Of a DNA stretch of 45,091 nucleotides, positions 1-7,482 are shown piece by piece. The stretch is from Smithella sp. (GTDB taxonomy: Bacteria; Desulfobacterota; Syntrophia; Syntrophales; Smithellaceae): NCBI GenBank assembly GCA_017993615.1, contig JAGOMJ010000018.1, forward strand, positions 1-45,091, read 5' to 3'. A model generated the notes under the pieces. That model did no database searches and was not told the DNA's origin. It saw nothing but the letters and a program-made list of their open reading frames with translations. A program made the position numbers and the translations under genes. Position 1 is the stretch's first letter. Every line of letters starts with the position of its first letter.

Positions 1-195
1 GTGAGCCAAGCTGAAAACGAGCGCAGCGAAGTTTGAAGCGTAAGGCGAACTATCCCCGAAGCGAGGTGGCGCGGGATGTGAGCCAAGCTGAAAACGAGCG
101 CAGCGAAGTTTGAAGCGTAAGGCGAACTATCCCCAGGCGCGTAGCGCCGTGGGATTCTAGGAAAAGTGCACTGAAGCTTGCTGGTCGAACTATCC
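1..195. repeat. Degenerate tandem repeat, 77-bp period
   Basis: A 57-base unit at 1-57 recurs exactly at 78-134, so the period is 77 bases. The spacers between units (58-77 and 135-157) both end in GGGAT. A decayed third unit at about 158-195 keeps only the GAACTATCC end. The spacer at 136-148 can fold as a small GGCGC/GCGCC hairpin. No convincing gene overlaps it; the open frames here simply read through the repeat. It resembles the intergenic repeat families common in this kind of genome, but the family is not identified. The window starts inside the array, so its full length is unknown. Confidence 0.75.
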
Positions 196-327
196 AATCC
201 TGACGTGTCGAAATTGGAAACCATTTTCCGGATCGTAACCAGATAAAATGAAATCGCGGCATTGCATCCGCAACAAAATCATTGCTGATTTACGGTTTCT
301 TCCTTTTAAAAATTATATTAAGTTTAT

Positions 328-1593
328 GTGGCGTTCTCGTTTGTTTTGTGCTTAAGGAAACGCATAGTCACCTATTCTTCTAATCTTTTTGAAAAACAGC
401 TTTTTGCATATATGGCTTATAAAAGAATGTCCTTGAATATAAACGGTATTTCGAGAAAGTTTTCCAAACTGGCCTATTCTCTTTCCGAATTAGCGGAAAA
501 CTTTTCCCTCATTCCTAATAACGATCCCAAGCAGGCTTTGCGCATTAAACGTTTTTTCATTTCAATATTTGTCTATCTTCTGAACATGCCGCTTTCTTAT
601 CTGGCGTACACCGGCGGCCTGATGGAGTTTAAAGAGCTCGTATGGGGTTGGAGTATCACGACGATTTTGATGATTATTTTGTATATCGTTTTTCGCAGCG
701 GCCTTAATAAAAGAATGAAGGATCCCAGCCTGACCTTTGCCCAAATATCCGTTGCCAGTCTGGTTGTCATGTATGGCCTGTTCTTTGTTCCGGAAGCCAA
801 GGGAATTCTTTTTGCGGTGTATGTTCTTATTCTGTTGTTCGGAACCTTTCGCCTGGACACACGTCAGTTTTTAAAAGCCAGCGCGTTTATTCTGGGGACA
901 TATGCGGTGGATATCTGTCTGCTTCAGATTTACCGGCCGGAGGCTATTCATCTCAAATTGGAGGTTCTTTACTGGTTCGCTCTGGGTGTTGTTCTTGCTT
1001 CCGTTTCTTTCATCGGCGGCAACATCAGCGCTTTGCGCCGTGATCTGGCTGTGAGCCACAAGCAGCTTCAGGCCTCTGTGGAAAAAATCCAGGCCATGGC
1101 GATACATGATGACCTGACGGGCTTTTATAATCGTCGTCATCTGATGGAGCTTCTTGAATCCGAGCATAACCGCTCGGTCCGTACCGGCGCGGTTTTTTCT
1201 CTGGCGATGATTGATCTTGATAAATTCAAAAATATTAATGACAAGTTCGGACACCAGGCCGGAGATGATGTTTTGATGACGTTTTCCAATGTGATCCGCA
1301 ATGTTTTGCGAAAAACCGATTTCTGCGGCCGCTACGGGGGAGAGGAATTTCTGATTGTTCTGACGCAAACAGATCTGGAAGAGGCCAGAATTTTTGCCGA
1401 ACGTATCCGTGCCTGCATTGAAGATTGTCTCGTTTTTGATCTGGAGCCCGACCGTCAATTGAAGGTAACGGTTTCCATCGGTTTGGCTGAACATTTAAAA
1501 AATGAAGGGATTGACCGGACCATTTTCCGCGCCGATGAAGCCATGTACAAGGCTAAAAAGAACGGACGCAACCGCGTGGAGTATTCGGAATAG
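328..1593 (+). CDS. Membrane-bound diguanylate cyclase (GGDEF)
   Basis: Predicted to make the second messenger cyclic di-GMP from two GTP at the inner membrane. The N-terminal half has about six hydrophobic helices (roughly residues 75-95, 104-122, 137-154, 159-174, 181-202 and 212-233) with no recognised ligand motif. A short helical linker follows, then a GGDEF domain from about residue 258. The active site reads GGEEF at 337-341. R328 and D331 form an RxxD inhibitory I-site five residues upstream, so product feedback inhibition is likely. The LDKFKNINDKFGH metal and GTP region is intact and there is no EAL domain. The start is uncertain: GTG at 328 is the longest frame, but ATG at 412 or 427 is equally possible, and none has a strong ribosome-binding site. 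It stands alone, with no partner nearby. Confidence 0.9.
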   Translation: MAFSFVLCLRKRIVTYSSNLFEKQLFAYMAYKRMSLNINGISRKFSKLAYSLSELAENFSLIPNNDPKQALRIKRFFISIFVYLLNMPLSYLAYTGGLMEFKELVWGWSITTILMIILYIVFRSGLNKRMKDPSLTFAQISVASLVVMYGLFFVPEAKGILFAVYVLILLFGTFRLDTRQFLKASAFILGTYAVDICLLQIYRPEAIHLKLEVLYWFALGVVLASVSFIGGNISALRRDLAVSHKQLQASVEKIQAMAIHDDLTGFYNRRHLMELLESEHNRSVRTGAVFSLAMIDLDKFKNINDKFGHQAGDDVLMTFSNVIRNVLRKTDFCGRYGGEEFLIVLTQTDLEEARIFAERIRACIEDCLVFDLEPDRQLKVTVSIGLAEHLKNEGIDRTIFRADEAMYKAKKNGRNRVEYSE

Positions 1594-1695
1594 CAGAAAA
1601 CCCGTTGCCTTCGACTCTGATTCGGGATCATCCTTAAATTATTTTCAGAAAAAATCTGTGCCCGTCCAATTAATTTTTTCGTTTGTTTTTCCCGC

Positions 1696-1790
1696 TTGAC
1701 AAACATTTTCAATTTATTTTAAGAAGAGAACAAATTGTACGTTCTTCATCTCACACTGTACGTTTCTCCCTCCGGACAAATCCATATAAT
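1696..1790 (+). promoter_or_regulatory. Possible control region upstream of the exported hydrolase
   Basis: The 282-base gap between the cyclase and the hydrolase holds a TTGACA at 1696-1701 without a good -10 at the usual distance. It also holds a TATAAT at 1785-1790 without a clear -35. Between them, TGTACGTT occurs twice in the same orientation, at 1736-1743 and 1757-1764. The copies start 21 bases apart, about two helical turns, which is typical of a direct-repeat activator site. A purine-rich GGGGAGGAAGGGG ribosome-binding site (about 1860-1872) precedes the gene. The repeats are plain in the sequence; a regulatory role is inference. Confidence 0.3.
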
Positions 1791-1875
1791 ATAAATTTTT
1801 TACATTAAAATAAAGATAGTTAGCTGTGCAGGATTTTCTTCGTTCTTAATTCTAAATCAGGGGAGGAAGGGGTTT

Positions 1876-3552
1876 ATGAAAAAAATCGTTGTATTTTTAT
1901 CTGTTTGTGTATTGGTTTTTTTTATGGCTGTAAGCGGCATGACTGCCGTCTGGCCTCCGGCAGGCTTCACGGAAAGCGTGGCGGACCAAAACATCGCGTT
2001 TCCGCAAACGAAGGCAACGGCCGTGACTGTTTTTGCACCCCTGCCGGCGTCGTGTCCATCCCACCCGGCAGCCTGCGACAAACTCAATTTTCTCAGAATC
2101 AGGCATATTCACGGACCGGACAATCCCTCCAACGCGGATAGAATTCTGATCGCGCAACCGGGTATTCTGGAGGGCGCATCGGCATTCTACAATGTCGCGG
2201 CCAATCTGGTGACGCGAGCATACGATGAGAAAGGCAAATTTGTGGAATTTTGGGCGATTGACAGACGATCAAATTGTCTCGAAGACATGAACGGCCTCAG
2301 GCTGGCAAGGGAAACCGGCAATCTGCGCGACATGGTGGATTATTATTACCGGAACAAACTGTACCACGGGCAGTATTTCCAGGGGTATTTTAAACCCTTG
2401 AGCGACGACGTGAAATGGCTCGTTGAAATGGGCATGGAGCAGACCCTGAAGGACTGGAACGAGATCATCACGCGCGGCATTCCCGACCCGACGGTTCGTC
2501 AGCAGAGAGTCTACATCGGCGGTCACTCTCTTGGCGGATTTCTGACAGGCGCTTATGCCTGTGCCGATTTTGACGGCGATCCGACAACACTTGCCGACGC
2601 GGGATACAATCAGGCTGCCGGCTATTTCGCTCTGGATTCCCTGATTACATCCGATCCGCTGCTTTCCGTGCAGGGAGGGGACTCGGCCACTCTGCGCTAT
2701 CTGATGAGCAAGATACCCGACAGCGCTGTCTATTTAATGCGGAAGGGTTTGTTTGAACGATTTATCTTTCTTTCCGGCGTCATTACTCCTGAAATCATGA
2801 ATCTACTGACCGGTGTCGGCTATGCTGCCATGGTCGCACCGAATGCAGAAACAGATTTAATATCGTATTTGCCGGCCTCAACCAGTGTCAAAAACTGCTA
2901 CCGGTTTTACCATTCAAAAAATATATGGGATTACGCATTGGTCACTCCCTCCATCTACAAGTTCCGGTACACCAATCAGGCTTTGATGGCCCTGTTTATG
3001 GATGACAACGCAATGCCGATTAATATCATTCAGGCAAGCATGGGTTTTTTTGCGGGGGGAACGGTTGCGGAAAAACACTTTCCCTTCGGAAGCGGGGGAA
3101 CGCTCGCCATTGCAAACAACAGCGGTACTGCCCTGAAAAAAGGACCGCTCTATCGATGGATCAATTACGATGAAATCGAAGGGTCTGCGATTCCGAACAA
3201 CAATGACGGCGTGCCCTTTACTTCTGCCGCCAAGGAAGTAACCGATGCAAAGGATCTGGCGCGGTCTTTAGGCGCGCTGCCGATGGACTTTGTGGAAAAA
3301 TATTTTCCGATGCGGCTGGCGGTCGAGTCTATGATGGGCAGCGATGTGATCGTGCATCCGGACGGTATTTCCCAACGGCCCGTTATTAATATTGTTGCGG
3401 GTGACGGCGCGAAACTCGGTTTGGACCAGTTGTCGCCGGATTCGCCCATTATCCCCGGATATAATCATCTGGACGTCCTGACGGCGGCAGCTGTACAAAA
3501 TGACGGCGAACCGGAAAAGGTGACCACACATCTACTCGATTTCATCTTTTAA
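1876..3552 (+). CDS. Exported lipase-like alpha/beta hydrolase
   Basis: Probably a secreted or periplasmic ester hydrolase; the substrate is unknown. The first 24 or so residues form a signal peptide (MKK, hydrophobic core, then SGMTA). The nucleophile elbow GHSLGG (residues 216-221) supplies Ser218. A GYNHLDV segment near the C-terminus places a likely catalytic His at 531, as in alpha/beta-hydrolase lipases. The acid residue cannot be assigned by eye. At 558 residues it is longer than a minimal lipase, with extra sequence between the nucleophile and the His. A strong ribosome-binding site supports the ATG start. It is monocistronic and followed by a hairpin at 3586-3607. The fold is fairly certain; lipase, as opposed to another esterase, is a guess. 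Confidence 0.75.
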   Translation: MKKIVVFLSVCVLVFFMAVSGMTAVWPPAGFTESVADQNIAFPQTKATAVTVFAPLPASCPSHPAACDKLNFLRIRHIHGPDNPSNADRILIAQPGILEGASAFYNVAANLVTRAYDEKGKFVEFWAIDRRSNCLEDMNGLRLARETGNLRDMVDYYYRNKLYHGQYFQGYFKPLSDDVKWLVEMGMEQTLKDWNEIITRGIPDPTVRQQRVYIGGHSLGGFLTGAYACADFDGDPTTLADAGYNQAAGYFALDSLITSDPLLSVQGGDSATLRYLMSKIPDSAVYLMRKGLFERFIFLSGVITPEIMNLLTGVGYAAMVAPNAETDLISYLPASTSVKNCYRFYHSKNIWDYALVTPSIYKFRYTNQALMALFMDDNAMPINIIQASMGFFAGGTVAEKHFPFGSGGTLAIANNSGTALKKGPLYRWINYDEIEGSAIPNNNDGVPFTSAAKEVTDAKDLARSLGALPMDFVEKYFPMRLAVESMMGSDVIVHPDGISQRPVINIVAGDGAKLGLDQLSPDSPIIPGYNHLDVLTAAAVQNDGEPEKVTTHLLDFIF

Positions 3553-3585
3553 CAGTTTCTTCGTAGAGAAAACCTGAACAAATCA

Positions 3586-3607
3586 CGGCGTCCATAAATG
3601 GACGCCG
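3586..3607 (+). terminator. Hairpin after the hydrolase gene, possible terminator
   Basis: CGGCGTCCAT and its exact complement ATGGACGCCG flank a two-base loop (realistically nine pairs with a four-base loop), 34 bases after the hydrolase stop. The bases that follow (CGATGCTTTCATCTT) are only moderately T-rich, so intrinsic termination is plausible but not certain. It separates this gene from the heme operon. Confidence 0.5.
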
Positions 3608-3709
3608 CGATGCTTTCATCTTATACGTTCTTGAATTTTACCCCCCTTCGTGATACCTATTCCCAAAATGCTTTTGGCCGCGGCCCGTCGGGCGAAAGGA
3701 CGAAAACTA

Positions 3710-4351
3710 TTGAAATATTACCCTGTTTTTTTGGACATCAAGGACAAAATTTGCGTCATCGTCGGCGGCGGCGAAGTCGCCTTCAGAAAAGCTGAAAGAC
3801 TTCTGGAGTTTGGCGCGAAAGTCTCCATTATCAGTCCGAAACTTGTCCGGGAGCTTGCCGCGCTCAAAGAGAAGAATCTGATTTCCCACATTGCCGCCGA
3901 ATATGCCGGCGACTTGATTGACCGGGCTGTCCTGATTATCGGGGCGACCGATGACGAAAAGATCAACGCCCTCATAGCGCAGGATGCACGGGCCAGGGGC
4001 ATACCTGTAAATATTGTCGACGATCCGCAAAAATGCGATTTTATTCTGCCCGCCATCGCCCAGAGAGGCGATCTGGTCATGGCTATCGGCACCGGCGGCA
4101 AAAGCCCGGCACTGGCGCGTCATTTACGGGAAGAGCTTGAAGAACAATACGGCAGGGAATACGCAATATTGCTGAATATTTTAGGAACCCTGCGCACCAA
4201 GATGGAAAAAAACGCCGGAATCGGCAGAGACTGGTTTGATGCCTTGATGGCGGCAGGCATCCTGGAATTGATCAAAGCCAAAGACAGCCAGAAAGTGCAG
4301 GATATCGTCAAGAAAATAACCGGTGAGGAGGTGGAATGTGAGTTTCGTTAA
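3710..4351 (+). CDS. Precorrin-2 dehydrogenase / siroheme synthase N-terminal type
   Basis: Oxidises precorrin-2 to sirohydrochlorin with NAD+, and may also insert iron as Met8p/CysG-N do. The protein opens with the family's N-terminal pattern: a YYPVFLDI strand, then the GGGEVAFRKAERL nucleotide-binding turn, and later NIVDDPQKCDF and the GTGGKSPALA segment. It corresponds to the first half of CysG; the methyltransferase half is encoded separately by the cobA-hemD fusion downstream. I place the start at TTG 3710 because GAAAGGA lies about nine bases upstream and the product then starts where the family does. The frame is open back to GTG 3650, which would add 20 non-conserved residues. It is first in the heme operon and overlaps hemX. 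Siroheme is the substrate of the Ahb enzymes encoded downstream. Confidence 0.88.
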   Translation: MKYYPVFLDIKDKICVIVGGGEVAFRKAERLLEFGAKVSIISPKLVRELAALKEKNLISHIAAEYAGDLIDRAVLIIGATDDEKINALIAQDARARGIPVNIVDDPQKCDFILPAIAQRGDLVMAIGTGGKSPALARHLREELEEQYGREYAILLNILGTLRTKMEKNAGIGRDWFDALMAAGILELIKAKDSQKVQDIVKKITGEEVECEFR

Positions 4352-5168
4352 TCTTGAAATGTTATCGTTTAACACTGCCCTTGTCCTCTGCGGCGCAAGC
4401 ACCATCGGTTATCTGTCTTCGCTTCTTGTCAAAAAAGTAAAACTGGCTAAAATGTCCACTTGGGTTCTTGCCGCTGCTTTTGCATTTCTGACCGTTAAAT
4501 TCTTTTTTGTCATGGTTAATTCTTCTTGGTTTGTAAATCCCGACTCCAAGGATTTTCTTTCCCTTTGTGCCTGGGCGGTGTGCGCAGTTTATCTGGTATT
4601 GCAATTTAAAACGAAAACCAGAGTGCTCGGGGCCTTTATTTCGCCGTTGATCCTGCTTTTTTTGATTGCGGCCGCCGGAGAGGAAGCGGGCAAATCTATT
4701 CGTCCGCAGAATCTGCAAAGCGGGCTGACCGCCGCCCATTTATTTTTGACCATTTTCGGGGAAGTGCTTTTTGTCATCGCTTCCTGCGCCGGATTGATGT
4801 TCATCATGCAAAATCGTCTGCTGAAGAGCAAGAAGTTAAGCGGTATGAGCAGACTTCTGCCTTCTTTAAACGATCTCGATAGAATCAACCATTTGTGTCT
4901 TTTATGGGGATTCCCGATTTTGAGTGTGGGCATTATTGCCGGAGTGATTTTCGCGGAGATGAGTTGGAAAACCGGCTGGCTGACCGATCCAAAAATCATC
5001 TGGACGTTTGCCGCCTGGATGATTTACGGTTTTCTGCTGCATCAGCGTCTGGCTATCGGCTGGAAGGGTTACCGGATGGCTCTCATTTCCGGGATCACCT
5101 TTATTCTTCTTATCGTGTCTTACGTTGGCGTGAAAATTTGCTGTCCGACGTTGCATAACTTTATTTAA
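4338..5168 (+). CDS. hemX: HemX/CcsA-family membrane protein
   Basis: A polytopic inner-membrane protein of about eight hydrophobic segments, related to the cytochrome c assembly protein CcsA. HemX homologues next to hemA have been tied to control of glutamyl-tRNA reductase level in Gram-positives; CcsA homologues handle heme for cytochrome c maturation. Visible family features are the AAHLFLTIFGEVLF helix and the HLCLLWGFPILSVGIIAGVIFAEMSW region, both with a conserved His, followed by the WMIYGFLLHQRL helix. GTG 4338 is chosen because AGGAGG lies six bases upstream. This gives a 14-base overlap with the dehydrogenase gene and two bases before hemA. The tight coupling suggests a role in heme supply, but whether it regulates HemA or moves heme is open. 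Confidence 0.82.
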   Translation: MSFVNLEMLSFNTALVLCGASTIGYLSSLLVKKVKLAKMSTWVLAAAFAFLTVKFFFVMVNSSWFVNPDSKDFLSLCAWAVCAVYLVLQFKTKTRVLGAFISPLILLFLIAAAGEEAGKSIRPQNLQSGLTAAHLFLTIFGEVLFVIASCAGLMFIMQNRLLKSKKLSGMSRLLPSLNDLDRINHLCLLWGFPILSVGIIAGVIFAEMSWKTGWLTDPKIIWTFAAWMIYGFLLHQRLAIGWKGYRMALISGITFILLIVSYVGVKICCPTLHNFI

Positions 5169-5170
5169 AT

Positions 5171-6430
5171 ATGATTGTACTGACTGGTCTGAATCATAAA
5201 ACAGCCCCCCTAGCTGTCCGGGAAAAAATTTTCGCCGGCTGTCAGGAGAAAAAAGATTTGCTCCCGGCGCTGCGTTCCATCGGCGGCGTGGAGGAGGTGC
5301 TGTATCTTTCCACCTGCAATCGTGTGGAGATTCTCGCCAGTGTTGCGGAAGACGGCAACGCTCTCAAAGAACTCAGCGGATTCCTGGCACGAAACGGCGG
5401 TTTGAACCAGGCCGAAGCTGCCAATAGCTTTTATGAATATCGAGGCGAAGACGCGGTGCGCCACATTTTCCGAGTGGCGTCCAGCCTTGATTCGATGGTT
5501 ATGGGCGAAGCGCAGATTCTCGGGCAGGTGAAGGATGCCTATCGCGAAGCGCTGGCCGAATACGCTACCGGCGTCGTTATAAACCGTCTGATGCACTGCT
5601 CTTTCCGCGCGGCCAAACGCGTCCGCTCCGAAACCGGCATTGCCGTCAATCCCGTTTCGGTGAGCCACGCCGCGGTGGAGCTGGCCAAGAAAATCTTTGG
5701 AACGCTTACCGGCAAAATAATCCTGCTGATCGGCGCCGGAGAGATGGCGGAGCTCACCGGCACACAACTCATTGAAAAAGGCGCTCAGTCGATTATCGTG
5801 GCCAACCGGTCGCTGGCACAGGCCGAACTGTTGGCGGAAAAATTCCACGGTGAAGCGGTGGCGCTCGATGCCTTGGAGAAGAAGCTCATTGAGGCTGATA
5901 TCGTCATCAGTTCCACGGGCGCTCCTGATTTTATTGTTACCGCTGATATGCTTAAAAAAATTCATCACCGGCGTAAAAACCGCCTGCTGTTTCTGATTGA
6001 TATTGCCGTTCCGCGCGACATTGATCCGGACGCCAGTGAGCTGGAGAATGTTTATCTGTACAACATCGACAACCTTCAGGACATCGTTGACGAAAACATC
6101 AACGCCCGCCGGAAAGAGGCGATCAAAGCGGAAAAAATTATAGACGAAGAATTGGAGAGATTCATCAACTGGCAGAAGGAACTCGAATCCGTGCCGACAA
6201 TCGTCTCCCTGCGCAACAAGGCTGATGATATCGTCAAGGCCGAAATAGAAAAAGCTTCCGGCTGGATGAATGATTTAAAAAAAGAAGATCAGGAGAAAAT
6301 CGAGATTCTGATCAACTCCATCGTGAACAAGGTGCTGCACTCTCCGGTATCGGTGATGAAGGAAGAGAGCTCCGAATTCAACTCCCGCGACATCGTCGCG
6401 GCCGTGCGGAGACTGTTTCGATTGGATTGA
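5171..6430 (+). CDS. hemA: Glutamyl-tRNA reductase
   Basis: Commits glutamate to tetrapyrrole synthesis by reducing glutamyl-tRNA(Glu) to glutamate-1-semialdehyde with NADPH in the cytoplasm (the C5 pathway). The catalytic Cys49 sits in STCNRVE. The MGEAQILGQVKDAY segment, the GAGEMAEL nucleotide-binding turn and DIAVPRDIDP are all intact. A C-terminal helical dimerisation domain follows residue ~310. At 419 residues it is normal length. It begins two bases after hemX, and hemC follows after 35 bases, so the three are surely co-transcribed. The next enzyme, glutamate-1-semialdehyde aminomutase (hemL), is not in the window. Confidence 0.97.
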   Translation: MIVLTGLNHKTAPLAVREKIFAGCQEKKDLLPALRSIGGVEEVLYLSTCNRVEILASVAEDGNALKELSGFLARNGGLNQAEAANSFYEYRGEDAVRHIFRVASSLDSMVMGEAQILGQVKDAYREALAEYATGVVINRLMHCSFRAAKRVRSETGIAVNPVSVSHAAVELAKKIFGTLTGKIILLIGAGEMAELTGTQLIEKGAQSIIVANRSLAQAELLAEKFHGEAVALDALEKKLIEADIVISSTGAPDFIVTADMLKKIHHRRKNRLLFLIDIAVPRDIDPDASELENVYLYNIDNLQDIVDENINARRKEAIKAEKIIDEELERFINWQKELESVPTIVSLRNKADDIVKAEIEKASGWMNDLKKEDQEKIEILINSIVNKVLHSPVSVMKEESSEFNSRDIVAAVRRLFRLD

Positions 6431-6465
6431 TGTAAAAGCAGTAAAAAGTAAAGGATGAATGGTGA

Positions 6466-7383
6466 ATGACAAATATTAAAATAGGTACACGCGGCAGCAA
6501 GCTGGCATTGACGCAGACGAACTTTGTTGCCGATAAATTGAAGAAGGCCATACCGGATGCGGAAGTCGAAATCTGCGTCATCAAGACCAGCGGCGACATT
6601 ATGCAGGATGTGTCGCTTCTGACCATCGGCGGCCAGGGCGTTTTTGTCAAGGAAATTGAAGAGGCTCTGCTTTCGGAAAAAATCGATCTGGCGGTACACA
6701 GCATGAAAGATGTACCGGGAGAAAATCCGGAAGGATTGATATTCTCGGCGATTCTGCCGCGCGAAGATGTGCGCGATGTTCTGGTCTCGCGAAACAACAT
6801 CAAATTGGAATTCATGCCGAAAGGAGCAAAAATCGGCACCGGATCGCAGCGGCGCGGCGCGCAGATCAAGGCGTTGCTGCCTGATGTGAGTATTGTGCCG
6901 CTCAGGGGCAATATCGAAACCAGAATTAAAAAAATTGAAACGGAAAATATCAACGGCGTAATTTTAGCGGCAGCGGGGATGAAAAGGAACGGACTGACTG
7001 AAAAGATAACGCAGTTTCTGCCGGTGGAAACGATGCTCCCGGCGGTAGGCCAGGGCGCACTGGGGTTGCAGATACGCAAAAATGATGATGAACTGGCAAA
7101 AGCCTGTGCCGTATTGAATGATGCGGCGACCTCGGTGGAAGTTGCCGCCGAACGCGCATTTCTGCGCACGCTGGGCGGCGGATGTCGCCTGCCGATCGCG
7201 GCGCTGGGCAAACTCGACGGTCAGATGCTGACACTTGAGGGCATGCTTGCCGCGCCTAACGGCACCACTGTTATTCGCGAAAAAATAAGCGGCACCATAA
7301 AAGATGCCGAAGAGATGGGCAAAAAACTGGCTGAAATCGTTCTGGACAAAGGCGGCCGAAGACTGATGGATTTGATGCGCTGA
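6466..7383 (+). CDS. hemC: Porphobilinogen deaminase (hydroxymethylbilane synthase)
   Basis: Polymerises four porphobilinogens into hydroxymethylbilane. Cys240 in the ERAFLRTLGGGCRLP signature carries the dipyrromethane cofactor. The N-terminal IGTRGSKLAL, the HSMKDVP segment with its catalytic Asp, and the GSQRRGAQ arginines that bind the growing chain are all present. The 305-residue length is normal. A GGTGA just before the ATG can serve as ribosome-binding site. The product passes directly to the HemD domain encoded by the next gene, from which it is separated by a 99-base spacer filled by a dispersed inverted repeat. Confidence 0.97.
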   Translation: MTNIKIGTRGSKLALTQTNFVADKLKKAIPDAEVEICVIKTSGDIMQDVSLLTIGGQGVFVKEIEEALLSEKIDLAVHSMKDVPGENPEGLIFSAILPREDVRDVLVSRNNIKLEFMPKGAKIGTGSQRRGAQIKALLPDVSIVPLRGNIETRIKKIETENINGVILAAAGMKRNGLTEKITQFLPVETMLPAVGQGALGLQIRKNDDELAKACAVLNDAATSVEVAAERAFLRTLGGGCRLPIAALGKLDGQMLTLEGMLAAPNGTTVIREKISGTIKDAEEMGKKLAEIVLDKGGRRLMDLMR

Positions 7384-7391
7384 TATTAATA

Positions 7392-7471
7392 TGTCATTTC
7401 GAAGCGAAGCGGGAAATCTTGTTTTTATAAAATTGGTTTTTTAAGATTCCTCACATACGTTCGGAATGACA
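7392..7471. repeat. Dispersed-type inverted repeat (REP/MITE-like)
   Basis: This 80-base element has imperfect terminal inverted repeats: TGTCATTTCGAA at the left and TTCGGAATGACA at the right, eleven of twelve matching. Inner arms (GGGAAATCTT and AAGATTCC) extend the dyad, so the whole can form a long hairpin. It contains the GAAGCGAAGCGG core seen in the 'GTCATTCCGAGCGAAGCGAGGAATCT' type of intergenic repeat widespread in bacteria. It nearly fills the hemC to cobA-hemD gap. Only one copy is in the window. It may alter RNA stability or read-through inside the operon, which is inference. Confidence 0.65.
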
Positions 7472-7482
7472 AATGGACAATT

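Noticed and set aside
1..195. CRISPR array
   Set aside because: Units are 57 bases with only two exact copies, and the spacers resemble each other; no cas genes nearby.
50..262. Minus-strand 70-codon open frame over the left-edge repeats
   Set aside because: It runs through the tandem repeat, has no family resemblance and no good ribosome-binding site.
1696..1724. Full sigma70 promoter from TTGACA at 1696
   Set aside because: The sequence 16-18 bases downstream matches the -10 consensus poorly.
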